From Coriolopsis trogii (lineage: Eukaryota > Basidiomycota > Agaricomycetes > Polyporales > Polyporaceae), in assembly GCA_020543525.1 (NCBI GenBank), contig JAHYIO010000004.1, positions 1,364,001 to 1,428,000 on the forward strand: DNA of 64,000 bases, read 5' to 3'. This document shows positions 33,246 through 42,991 of this stretch, piece after piece (within the stretch, counting starts at the first letter, position 1; the number at the start of each line of letters is the position of its first letter). Both the position numbers and the translations under genes were made by a program. The notes under the pieces were generated by a model, which made no database searches, had not been told where the DNA came from, and worked only from the letters and a program-made list of their open reading frames with translations.

Positions 33246-35967
33246 GGCACTGGTTGCATGCTGTCAACACAATAGCTTTAGTTACGTCATGATCAACTAC
33301 CACTTGTATTGCGTCAAAGCCATTGGATTCTGGTAGAGCTGTGACGTAATCCATGGTGATAGTACTGAATGGTCGAAGATTGTGTGCATGTGGAATCGGC
33401 ATTAATCCGGTTTTGGTAGGATGTGTGTTGACTTTTGCTGTTTGACAAGTCGCACATCCCTTGACATATTGGGTGACGAAGTGGCGCATATCCAGCCACC
33501 AGTATTCTCTTGATGCCAGTTCGTACGTTTTCTGGATGCCTGGATGTCCCATTACTGCGGGATTGTGATGCAGTCTGACCACTTCTTGTCGAAGATCAAG
33601 ATTTGGTGGTACGTATACCCTCCCCTTAAACATCACGATGCCGTTGTCCATTTTCCAATCTTCATTGTTGCCGATAAGTGGCTTTTTCTTGAGATGCCAC
33701 AGGTTGTTTGTAGATTCCATGACTATACGATCCCTTGATGTTGTATCCCGAATTCTTTCTTGTAGTTTGATGTTGATGCTGTTAACAAATAATTCGTTAG
33801 GTAGCAAGGTTACTTCTTCGTTGTCATGATTTCCTGGGTCATGGTCCGCTCTTCTTGACAGAGCGTCCGCTTGAGTTATTGTTTTGCCTGGTTGGTGTAT
33901 TAATTGGACGTTGAATTGTGACAAATATAGACTCCATCTTGCTTGTTGTCGGTTTAATTTCTGTGCTGATCTGAAGTAAGTCAAATTCTTATAGTCCGAT
34001 AGGATTTGCACTGGATGTTTTGCACCTTGAAGGTAATGTCTCCATGCTTCCAGTGCTCGGATGATTGCTAGTAATTCTCTGTCATAGATCTGGTAATTTC
34101 TTTCTGGTTCAGAAAATGTTTTAAAAAGATAGGCGCAAGGATGCCATAGCCCATCAGTCCCTAATTGTCGTAATACTGCCTCTGTTGCCACCTTGGAGGC
34201 ATCACATTCAATTTGGAATGGTCTTTCGACGTCGGGTATTTGTAGAATAGATGCTTCTTGGAACTTGGCCTTAAGTGTATCAAATGCTTTTTGACATTCT
34301 TGCGACCACTCAAACTTTTGCCCCTTTCTTGTTAGTTCGGTTAATGATTTTGCCAGATGAGAATAGTTCTGAATGAATCTTCTATAGAAATTTCCAAACC
34401 CTAGAAAACTTTGCACTTGTTTGATGGTAGTTGGTATCGGCCATTGGGCTAGACCTTCCAGTTTAACTGGGTCCATTGTGATTTGTCCTGGTTTGATGAT
34501 TGCTCCTAGAAATTCAACTTCTGTTACCTCAAATTCACATTTTTCTGCCTTGAGATAGAGATCATGTTCTCCGAGTCTTTTAATTACTAGTTCGGTTCTT
34601 TTCCGATATTCTGGAATAGTTTGAGAAAATATCAGTATATCGTCCATGTAGATTACTATCCATCCTTCAGATAGGTAGTCCCGGAAAATGTCGTTCATCA
34701 TGGCTTGGAATGTGGCTGGTGCGTTGCATAGCCCAAAGAACATAACGGTGGGCTCGAATAGTCCTCTCGGTGTTTTGAATGCTGCTTTCCACTGGTCCCC
34801 ATCTTTGATGCGAACATTATTGTATCCAGCTCGTACGTCTAGTTTGGAGAAAATCTTGGCTTCTGCCAGTTGGTCTGTTAAGTCTGAGATCAGTGGTAGT
34901 GGATATACATTTTTTATTGTCCCATCGTTTAGATAACAATAATCTTGAATTGGCCGCATGCTTCCATCCTTTTTCTGGACAAAGAAGAAAGGGGAAGCCA
35001 TGGGTGACTTGGATGGTCGGATATATCCCTTTGCTAGATTTTCGTCTATAAATTTGTCGAGTTCCTTTCTCTCCATTAGGGATAATGGATATATTTTGCA
35101 ATCCTTTGGTTTGAATTCCGGTTTTAGATCTATTGCATGGTCCCATGGTCTTGAGTCTGGGAACCGTTCCGCTGACTTCTTTTCGAATATGTATTTGTAT
35201 TGATGAAGGTATTCTGGCAGAAATTCTTTTGGATCTCGTGTATTTTTGTTCTGCATTGCTTGAATGGCCAGTTCCGTTGCTTTGGTGACTCGGTTAACAA
35301 ACAGGCTAGCCTGGTTTTGCTTCTTCCATAGTTTCCCGATAGTTGCACTTCCAGATTGACTCCATCGGTCTTCCTCTTCCCATGCCTCGATTTGGTTATA
35401 GGCAATTACTCCATCTTGTGATCCGGAAACGGAAGTTGTTTCCAATCCCCACATGAGTACTCCTGGGGGTGGTTCATGCCTTTTCTGATAATCGCGGATC
35501 ATCTGTTGCCTTTTGACCAATCTGGGATCGAATTGGAATATACCGGTAGTCCAGTCTATTTGGGGATTATACTTCTTGATCCATGGTACCCCTAATATGG
35601 CATTGTCTCTCCCGAGATTGGCAACATAGAAATTGGTAGGTAGACTGTGACCTCGAATAATGAAGTTGGTTTCCAGTCGATGAGTTACTGTTCCAATGGT
35701 GTTAATGCTATTGTCCGCATTCCGAAATCGAATTGGGTGGGGTAGCCGAGTTGTAGATAAATGATATTGATCAATGATTTGTTGATTGATGATTGTTGCA
35801 TCGGCTCCTGAGTCAAACAGAGCCTTGATTCCGACGACTTTGGGGCCATTTTCGATGTAACCAGTTAATAGATATGCTGATTTTTTTGATTCGCCAATTG
35901 TTACAAAGGAAATAGTGTAGTCCCAAATTTCAGACGATCCCGGCGTCGGGGCGAGTCGTCCTGTCAA
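33172..35967 (-). CDS. Ty3 pol: protease, RT, RNase H, integrase amino half (copy 1)
   Basis: About 930 residues in the -1 frame relative to gag. In order: protease (LFDSGADATIINQ), RT (FSKLDVRAGYNNVRI, FGLCNAPATFQ, catalytic YMDDILIFS), RNase H (PFQIECDASKVATEAVL, YDRELLAIIRALE), integrase zinc domain (HHNPAVMGHPG...CATCQ) and the start of the integrase core (first Asp in TMDYV). The usual RT motif DYRxLN reads DYCYLN here, an Arg to Cys change. The frame breaks near 33250 and the integrase resumes in the next frame. There is no ATG at the start; the first codon read is TTG, so it is probably a frameshift product. Confidence 0.92.
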   Translation of the reverse strand: MTGRLAPTPGSSEIWDYTISFVTIGESKKSAYLLTGYIENGPKVVGIKALFDSGADATIINQQIIDQYHLSTTRLPHPIRFRNADNSINTIGTVTHRLETNFIIRGHSLPTNFYVANLGRDNAILGVPWIKKYNPQIDWTTGIFQFDPRLVKRQQMIRDYQKRHEPPPGVLMWGLETTSVSGSQDGVIAYNQIEAWEEEDRWSQSGSATIGKLWKKQNQASLFVNRVTKATELAIQAMQNKNTRDPKEFLPEYLHQYKYIFEKKSAERFPDSRPWDHAIDLKPEFKPKDCKIYPLSLMERKELDKFIDENLAKGYIRPSKSPMASPFFFVQKKDGSMRPIQDYCYLNDGTIKNVYPLPLISDLTDQLAEAKIFSKLDVRAGYNNVRIKDGDQWKAAFKTPRGLFEPTVMFFGLCNAPATFQAMMNDIFRDYLSEGWIVIYMDDILIFSQTIPEYRKRTELVIKRLGEHDLYLKAEKCEFEVTEVEFLGAIIKPGQITMDPVKLEGLAQWPIPTTIKQVQSFLGFGNFYRRFIQNYSHLAKSLTELTRKGQKFEWSQECQKAFDTLKAKFQEASILQIPDVERPFQIECDASKVATEAVLRQLGTDGLWHPCAYLFKTFSEPERNYQIYDRELLAIIRALEAWRHYLQGAKHPVQILSDYKNLTYFRSAQKLNRQQARWSLYLSQFNVQLIHQPGKTITQADALSRRADHDPGNHDNEEVTLLPNELFVNSINIKLQERIRDTTSRDRIVMESTNNLWHLKKKPLIGNNEDWKMDNGIVMFKGRVYVPPNLDLRQEVVRLHHNPAVMGHPGIQKTYELASREYWWLDMRHFVTQYVKGCATCQTAKVNTHPTKTGLMPIPHAHNLRPFSTITMDYVTALPESNGFDAIQVVVDHDVTKAIVLTACNQCHGHSQDAGARRIQTIRFIRPNYLQ

Positions 35968-35972
35968 AAATC
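35964..35972 (-). other. Likely -1 frameshift site between gag and pol (copy 1)
   Basis: Gag ends GAT TTT TGA; slipping back one base on the five-T run gives GAT TTT TTG ACA, which is exactly the pol frame. The P-site Phe tRNA can re-pair perfectly. The same site is in copy 2. Reinitiation is the alternative explanation. Confidence 0.5.
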
Positions 35973-37457
35973 CTTCTCGTTATAGTCAGTTGACTCAGAA
36001 CCGATGGCCTCAATATAGGCTTCTTCCGTTGGTTCTCCTTCTTCTTCTTCCACGACCCTAGCTTTCTGATTGGGAACCCTCTTCTTCTTTGGACATTGTG
36101 CCACTTGATGTCCTTCTTCTCGGCAATAGAAGCACGCATTACGTTGCATGAGATCTTCACGCATCTTCTGGTCTAGCCGATTAGTAATAATTGCTCGGAC
36201 GGTGGGATTTCTCGTAAACCTTCCTCTAAAATTGGTGTTGCGTTCCATCCCTAGTCTTATTCTTCGGCTTCCCTGGACTTCGTCTATGGCCAGGTTCCGA
36301 GTATAGGAGTGTTGTAATTCCGTGACCCGATCAAACCAATCGGTTATGGTTTGAACTCTTGGATGGATGAGCGCCACTTGTTGTCGGAGATAATGTGGGA
36401 GTTTGAGTTGATAAATTGCTAGCAATGCCGTGTCTTTTTTGATGTCGGCTAGCTGGCTAAGTTGCACAAATTCCGCATGGAACTTATCAATGATCTTGTA
36501 GTTGTAGAATTTGAGATTCGTGAGTTGAACTGATGCTACCACTTTTTCCTTGATTGGTGCAAAAACCGCAAGGAATCGGTTTTCAAAAGCTTCCCATGTT
36601 CCTAGTCCTTTGGAGATTCCAATGGCCTTCTTTTCCTGGGCGACCCATACCAGGGTGTCGACCCACCATTCTGCTTTTCCGCCGATATATGAGAGTGCCG
36701 TGACAATTCTGGCACAATTAGTGACATAATCGCTTGGCCTTCCTTCGAATAGAAGGTACAGGTCTCGCAGGAATTGCCGCGCTTCTTCCCTTTTCCCTTC
36801 AAATAGTCTCAGTTCTTTGACCCGAGCTTTGCCGGCTATTTTGGGAATGACAAATTGGTCTTTGTTGCCGCCAATGCCATCATCTGATGGGTCTTCATCC
36901 GGTTCTTCTGGACCTCCTGGGCCTTGGGGCGCTTCAGGACCTTCTGGTCCGTGGGGTCCGCCAGGGCCTTCTGGGTCTCTGGGACCTCCTGGTCTGTGAG
37001 GTCCTTCTGGACCTCCAGGGCCTCCTGGTTCTTCTGGACGTCGTCGTCCTTCTCGCCATTCTCTAAGTTCTTCTTCGTCTTCTCGATCCAGTCTTGCCCT
37101 TGTTTGCCTTGCTTCTTCAGCAGCCATGGCCAGTAATCCGCGTGGTTCTACTTCCGGTTGGGATGATTCTTCTGATGCGTGCCGTACTAGTGATGAGATG
37201 GAATACGTTGCCGACATCTCGGGTACTAGCGTGGGATCCGTTGGTTGGATAATGATAGTTTCTGCTTCCCTGTCTGATTCTTCTGAAGAAGAGTTCCCTT
37301 TGGCTGGTCCTTCTGCCGTGGGAGGTTCTTCTGCTTGTGGTTCTGGTTCAGGTAGTGATGATCTTCTGATTTCCGGTGTATTAGCGATGGGAAGTGGTAT
37401 GTTTGATTTCCCTGGGGTTGGTGCTGGAGTTCGATTTCTGGATACTACCCTTGCCAT
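35964..37457 (-). CDS. Ty3 Gag polyprotein (copy 1)
   Basis: 497 residues from ATG at 37457 (MARVVSRNRTP). It has an acidic Pro-rich amino region and a collagen-like run of GPx/GGP triplets around 36880-37030 (about residues 143-195). The retrotransposon gag capsid domain follows (FLRDLYLLFEGRPSDYV, FENRFLAVFAPIKEK), then a zinc knuckle CFYCREEGHQVAQC near 36140-36100. It packages element RNA in virus-like particles. The frame is intact. Confidence 0.9.
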   Translation of the reverse strand: MARVVSRNRTPAPTPGKSNIPLPIANTPEIRRSSLPEPEPQAEEPPTAEGPAKGNSSSEESDREAETIIIQPTDPTLVPEMSATYSISSLVRHASEESSQPEVEPRGLLAMAAEEARQTRARLDREDEEELREWREGRRRPEEPGGPGGPEGPHRPGGPRDPEGPGGPHGPEGPEAPQGPGGPEEPDEDPSDDGIGGNKDQFVIPKIAGKARVKELRLFEGKREEARQFLRDLYLLFEGRPSDYVTNCARIVTALSYIGGKAEWWVDTLVWVAQEKKAIGISKGLGTWEAFENRFLAVFAPIKEKVVASVQLTNLKFYNYKIIDKFHAEFVQLSQLADIKKDTALLAIYQLKLPHYLRQQVALIHPRVQTITDWFDRVTELQHSYTRNLAIDEVQGSRRIRLGMERNTNFRGRFTRNPTVRAIITNRLDQKMREDLMQRNACFYCREEGHQVAQCPKKKRVPNQKARVVEEEEGEPTEEAYIEAIGSESTDYNEKDF

Positions 37458-37689
37458 AGGTTTTATGTATTTCGTTCCGCTTGGTTGGTCGTTCTTAGTT
37501 GGTTTGAAATAGGGTGCTCAAATTCCCTCAGGCAGTGGTGGTCCTTCTAGCAGCCTATTTGGACAAGGCTGGTATGTGCAAGTTCCCCACTCTGCGTTCA
37601 TGATGTGGTAATAGACGTCTTTGGATGTGTTTCTGTTGTACCGATGTAACTTCTGGCTGCACGTTAGGTTTGTTACCCAACTCATCCAC

Positions 37690-38300
37690 TAATGCTGATG
37701 GGGATAGATAGGAGTGTCGAGTTCCCACTCGATGATTAGGTTCCTTGCTGCAATGTGTTCCTGGTAGCAACGGAACAACGGATGGTCCTCTCTTCTGGGC
37801 AAATAAGTATCGGTTATGTCAATGATATTGAGAAGATCAGCGATCTGTGATTCAAGCCAAGCTTGGAACGTTGGATTGGGAAACAGAGATGGCAGATATT
37901 GGAAATGACCGTAAACGTATCGGTGTGCTTCCAAAGCGTGATAGGCCACGTATCGCAATTCTACTCCTGTTTGGCTGTCTATTTGCAGGTGTTATCGCAC
38001 GTAGTTTTCCAGAATCTGGGTGTTATGCTGGACAAGACGGATCTGGTTTTCCAACCACTCCCAATCATAGATAGTGGGTACTGAATTCCCGGAACTTGAA
38101 GTTCTGATGCTTCTTTTGGTAAAGATTCCCCATGTGGATTCTTCAGCTAAGATCCATTCTTCTTCTTCTATTGTTCGTGCCCTGATATCTGGGGTTCTTT
38201 TGTCTATGACCGTGCCTAAGAATCCTGACTGGCTTCCTGTTGATATGTTGAGCCTTCTGCTAATCCTGTATGTTGCGGATTGTAGCGTTTGAGCTACTCT
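37690..38300 (-). CDS. Ty3 ORF0 upstream of gag (copy 1)
   Basis: Between the 5' LTR and gag the minus strand has a mostly open frame of acidic helical character: IDKRTSDIRARTIEEEEW, then IYDWEWLENQIRLVQHNAQI, YVAYHALEAHRYVYGHFQYL and FQAWLESQIADLLNIIDITD. It ends near 37690. One in-frame stop (TAA) separates the two halves at about 37992. It resembles short helical proteins preceding gag in other mushroom Ty3 elements; the function is unknown. Confidence 0.45.
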
Positions 38301-38358
38301 CCTTCGGAGACTTGTCCTTGCACCGTCGGTGGGTGAGGAATCCAGAGCTTCGATCTAA

Positions 38359-38846
38359 TGTTAAGATCAGTCTAAGCGAGGGATGCTACGGCCTTCGAGC
38401 ACGCAGCGAGATGTCACAAAGATGTGAAGAGCGAATAGAATACTGTTCTATTCGGAAGCCTGATAGTACAGATTAGGTAAACGAGGAGATCAAAGCTGGG
38501 GTTCCTTGATGGAAACCTTGGCTATTATATATAGTACAACATAGCCTGCCATAAATGGTATAGTGTCATGGCAGTACCATAGAAACGGAGTCATGAGGCT
38601 GTGGATGACTGAGCAGGGGTTATATATAGCTGAGCTGACAGATCTGGGTTTATATATAGATGGGCTGACTGAGCAAGGAGATATAGATAGCAAAGATGAT
38701 TAAGCATATGTAAAGGTGATGACGAAAAGACGAACGATGCATGCAGGAAGACGAAGAGTAAGCAGGATGACGACAAGGGACAGAGGACGCAACAAAATGG
38801 TAAGGAACAAGACAATACTGGTCAGAAGTAAGGGTAGGTTGTAACA
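38359..38846 (-). repeat. 5' LTR of Ty3 copy 1
   Basis: 488 bp, closer to the LTR of copy 2 than to its own 3' LTR at several sites. The sequence following it internally (TTAGATCGAAGCTCTGG on the minus strand) shows no clear tRNA primer-binding site starting TGG at the LTR edge. Confidence 0.9.
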
Positions 38847-41323
38847 GGCTCCAGGAACAAAGTGAGGTGAGTACTGCGGGTAGCATTCCCTCTTATGACC
38901 ATGCACGTGAAACTGATCAATACCACCAGAGACAATCAGCCCGTCAGGAATGGATATTCCGGGGCTCTTCTCCATCCAGATGAGCAGATGAACACTGTAA
39001 AAGCACCATACGTCGTAAAACACGATGAGGTATGTCAGGCCGACCAGAAGAGACATGGTCTGGCTGAGGACGTAATCCATATGTCATTGACTGTAGACTC
39101 AATTAGTCAGGGTCTGCTGTGCTGGATGAGAACAATCGCACCCTTCGCCGGCGTCGAAATCAACACAAGAGTGGGGATAGAAGAATCCGTGACGGCTGCA
39201 AACCGCAGCCCCTATTTCTGTGACGGCCATCTTTGCACGGTCTGTGGACGCCCCAAGGACTGCGCGATGCTTATGGCACTCCAATTTCTGAGAAACATAA
39301 TCAGCACCCGCAGACCGACAGATAAGTTTCTTCGGGTTGGCCGCCTTGGGTCGGCTCGGACGAGCCCGGGTCGGCTCAACTCACCTGGCGAATCCGGAAG
39401 GCAGTCTTCAAATGTTCTTTGAAAGGGGCAACCCTAACTGTGCAGCCATGGCCTTCGACAAAATGTACGTCAAGCTGTGGATACTTCTGAAGTTGATGTT
39501 GAGCAGCGAAGTTGCCATCAAGCATACACGACGCGCAGTGCTTCCACCTGAAAGTCAGGAAGCAGGCTAAGATGTCAGATCGGATCGATGTGGAGCAAGC
39601 ATACCAGCTTTTGTTGTTCCACCAATCCTCCCTCATGTTGTAATCCGGCCAAGGACAAGCTGGGCATCGAAAGATAAATTGTCCCCGCCCGGGCTGGAGG
39701 AGATCCTCATAGCCGACACCGCTGGTTTTCCATAACTTGAGATTTTGCCACTGTCACGACACCCTGAGCAAATATTGGTATCGATCCTGGATCTGAGTTG
39801 TTAGCAAGGCAGAGACATATATTGCAGCCAACCGATAGCCGTACCGGGACCGAATGTGGGAAGAGATCGTCGGTGACACGTTGCAACTTGTTGTAGTAGT
39901 TCTGTATCGATGTCTTGCACTCTTTGGTTGTGAGCAACACGTCGTCCAACAGACCAAACGTGAAAACTGTCTTCATCCTTGTGGTCGTTGCAGGATACAG
40001 TCCGAGCCGTAACAGTTGAATGTTGAGGGGAGGGGCTTCCAGGCATGCACAGGAGACCATCAGAATCTCATGAACACCTGAAGTATGCACCACCACCATT
40101 ATCTTGGTGTAGGGTCCCTCCATGTCCCTCATAACACGATCTAACCCATCCGGCGGTGCCCCACCCGGGCCGGGCATGTGCACCACGTCGTCCTCATTTA
40201 CACTATAGGCATCGTCAGGATTTTCCTCCTCGGCCTCCAGTATATCCTGAATGTTCTCTTCCAGGACTTCCACATCGGGGCCTTCCAGGCGTCGTCTTGT
40301 CGCTCAGATGCTGGGATCATCGTCCGAGTCAGAATCCGAGTCATCCAGGAGTGGATGTTTCAGTCTGGATGGGCCCGGCCCAGGCAATGGGCCATCCTGC
40401 GACCGGGGAGCGGCACTTCTGCCCAGACGTCTCATGAGGTTCCACCCAGTAGGGGTCTGTGGAGCTGAACCGGACTGGGCTATGGAGGTTGATGGGCTGG
40501 CCGGTCTTGTTACTGGAGAAGATGGAGGTGGTGGGGTTCCCGATGCTGAGTGGGTGTCATCCGGGACTTCAGAGAGGGGGGATGATGCACGAGTTGCATT
40601 GTCCTGACGGTGCAACCTCATTATTATTTAATATCGTTATTAGAGCTTCAAGGTGCGTACCTCGGCATGTTCACTTGCGGCCGACGAGTGTGTTCCCCGC
40701 CACGTCATCGTCTCATCCGGCAGTCGGTGGCAAGGACAGACTTCGCCTCCATGACCCAGATAAATCTGTACTCCAACCAACTGCAAGCTGGACCTTTCGT
40801 AGTGTGTACCGGTCCATTGCTTCACACGATGATACAGCAGGAGACGGTGGGCCTCCTTGCAACATCTTCTACACAGTGGGCATTGTCCGGTGCAGTCCAG
40901 GCAACGCCAGAGGGCTGGGGCCCCACAACCACACATATTGTTTTCTTCCTGTCCCTCCCTCTCGTAAAGCTTCCGGAGGTAAGGTGCTTGGAACTCCCAC
41001 AACCATAGAAGCTGGTACTCGTTGGGCTTCTGCTCGAATCGGTCCAGCCTGTCAAGCTCCTGAATCAATGCTCGAGACGACTGACATATCTGTGGGCCTA
41101 CAAACGTAAACTCGCCTACCGATATCTCCAGATAATCCGGGTTGTTTGAGGTAGGAAGTACATCCTTCGGCTCCTTTGGCTTGCGAAGCTTGCGCTGGGC
41201 AACGGACGGCGTGTCAGCCTGACTCTTTGTCCATGTATGCTGGGTCCCTCATTTTGTGTTCTTGGTGCCAACCGTCAGAGTCTGATATGCAGGATGTGGG
41301 GTGCCCTTAGGATGACGCGTCAT
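38847..41323 (-). pseudogene. KDZ transposase with CxC domain, truncated and with stops
   Basis: It starts MTRHPKGTPHPAYQTL at 41323. The CxC-type cysteine cluster (MCGCGAPALWRCLDC...CRRCCKEAH) is at about 40940-40840, followed by VKQWTGTHYERSSLQLVG. After an intron beginning near 40652 and an acidic linker it has VVHTSGVHEILMVSCAC and IQLLRLGLYPATTTRMKTVF. Next are CPACPWPDYNMREDWW, an AAVCSRHGFFYPH-like block, and VFYDVW with the catalytic Asp. It ends FHVHGHKRECYPQ...FVPGA directly at the Ty3 LTR, so the DGE-containing remainder is missing. In-frame TGA codons occur near 41250 and 40310, plus further stops near 39100. It is a non-functional remnant of a cut-and-paste transposase. Confidence 0.78.
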
Positions 41324-41383
41324 GATGTGAACAAGCAATAGAGGTATAAGTACAGAGGAGGATGGACACCAAACTTCAGTTCG

Positions 41384-42708
41384 CTATAGACCGAATCTAT
41401 TGTCTCTCTTAGCCCAAGGTACATCCTCCGTGTCGAAATTCTTATGTAATGCTGCAGACATGTACCAAGTGTAGCATATATGATCCAGCTGAACCTTTGC
41501 AACTCCGTGGTGGATCAACCGGCTGGACATGAGCACGGCCATTCCGGGAAGGTATCTGACTTGTATACCAACATTCCGAAGTACAAGGGCCGCCTTGGGA
41601 CACGATCCAAGGCTCATGAGCAGCTCGAACCATGTATCTTTTCCTGAGGTGTCTCGGTGAAAAGGGGTCTCCCGGTTGGTAATTATCTAAACACTGTGCC
41701 ATATGGATGGCCAGAGCGTAAGATGTCTCTCTACTGTTGGAGCCGCGGACATGGCTCGGGCAAGCGCGGCCCAGCCCGCATGGTACAGAGCCGGATGGGT
41801 GATGAAAAGTAGAGCACTGCACAGCGCTCCCGATTCCTTCATGCGCTCGCACCACACACCTCTTGAGGGAGTGTTGAGTTGTTGAGATGGAGCAGGCATT
41901 TTGTTTTTACCCTGCAACAACGTGTATGGGTGATAATGCTCCTCCGGGGGATGGTTTGTGGTCTCACCTGGTGGCCGCACTGATACTGACCCGGACTACC
42001 CAGCCACTGGCCAGAGCGCCATTTGTCTCCCCCACCATGAAAGGTAGGTGCTGACCGCCACTTGACCGCGGGTGTATGTGTGACCGAGCCAATTTTGAAT
42101 TGAGCTGCAATCGCATCAGTAGCTTCAAGCATAGCCTCCTGGATTTTGCAATTAATCGCGTATTAGTGCTATCTCAAATCAGTGCGCTTCACCTGACGCT
42201 CAGGGCTTAACACCCCCAGGAGGTACCAAGTTAGGATCTGATTCTCCGGGTCCACAAGTACGGCCGGCCTTCGCAACAGTGGAAAGTCGTTCTGAAGTAT
42301 GGCTTCGACGCCACACATAGGTGGAAAGGTCTCCAGCAAAGTGTCCTCAAGTGCCATGCATAAGCCGCTGGGTTGCTTTGATAGTCGGTCAGCCAGAGCT
42401 TGAGCATTCCATGGGACGGGGATTATCGGGGAGATCATCAGCAATCAGTGCCCAGGTGCGGTCTGGATCATCAGCCTACCCGGATAGCTCCAAGCCGACG
42501 AAATCACATCAGCCGCGTGGTGGAGATCAGCCTCCAGGGCTGCTGTCCAATTTGAGTGCCCAACTCTAGTCTTTGCTGTTGTCCCAGACCCTGGAGACAG
42601 ACGTGCTAGCACAAGGTCTTGGAGATGAACAGAGACGTGATCCTGAAAGGCACAGGGATCATCCGTGTGTGCACTCATGGCAGAGCAGAAACAGGGGTTG
42701 CCCACCAA
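41384..42708 (-). pseudogene. TET/JBP-like 2-oxoglutarate/Fe(II) dioxygenase, decayed
   Basis: Minus-strand exons begin MVGNPCFCSAMSAHTDDPC at 42708. They continue through a region containing PPMCGVEAILQNDFPLLRRP and a helical block (LYHAGWAALARAMSAAPTVE), then the jelly-roll core. That core has ITNRETPFHRDTSGKDTWFE at about 41690-41625 (His and Asp of the HxD iron motif at 41659-41651) and YLPGMAVLMSSRLIHHGVA (distal His). It ends DICYTWYM-like sequence and stops at 41384. In mushrooms these enzymes resemble TET/JBP proteins that oxidise 5-methylcytosine. An in-frame TAG lies at about 41694, and the usual Arg after the distal His block appears as His. Probably inactive. Confidence 0.7.
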
Positions 42709-42991
42709 ATCTGTGGTGGGATGGCATCATTCTTACCAGGCATTCTGTTGTCGATTGATGGGCCATCAGTGTGCCTAGCTCGCACACAGCCGAAACTGGG
42801 CGCAAGATCGGTGAGCCGCCCGGATTGCTACCCAGGTCGGGGTCACCCAACCCAAAGCTTGAGTCTGGGTGACGGCTCGGTTGTAGACCCCCGGCCGGAC
42901 GACTGAGATTGAAACACAGCCCTGCCTGAGGCTTGTCTCTTAACTGCCTTACTGTGCCACCTACACCTATTATACTGCACATTGCACGACT
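42709..42991. promoter_or_regulatory. Bidirectional intergenic region between the dioxygenase and its divergent neighbour
   Basis: A 283-bp gap separates two divergent gene starts and must contain any shared promoter. No TATA-like or other specific site was recognised. Confidence 0.25.

Larger units (their letters stand above)
30562..38846 (-). mobile_element. Ty3-type chromovirus LTR retrotransposon, copy 1 (complete, 8285 bp)
   Basis: Two 488-bp LTRs (TGTT...AACA) flank ORF0, gag, protease-RT-RNase H-integrase with chromodomain, and a downstream ORF3, all on the minus strand. The LTRs differ at about 20 sites, essentially all transitions and many at CpG. The 5-bp flanks are GTTGC (left) and GGCTC (right) and do not match. 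GTTGC matches, as its complement, the left flank of copy 2, which points to inversion of the intervening segment. Confidence 0.92.
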
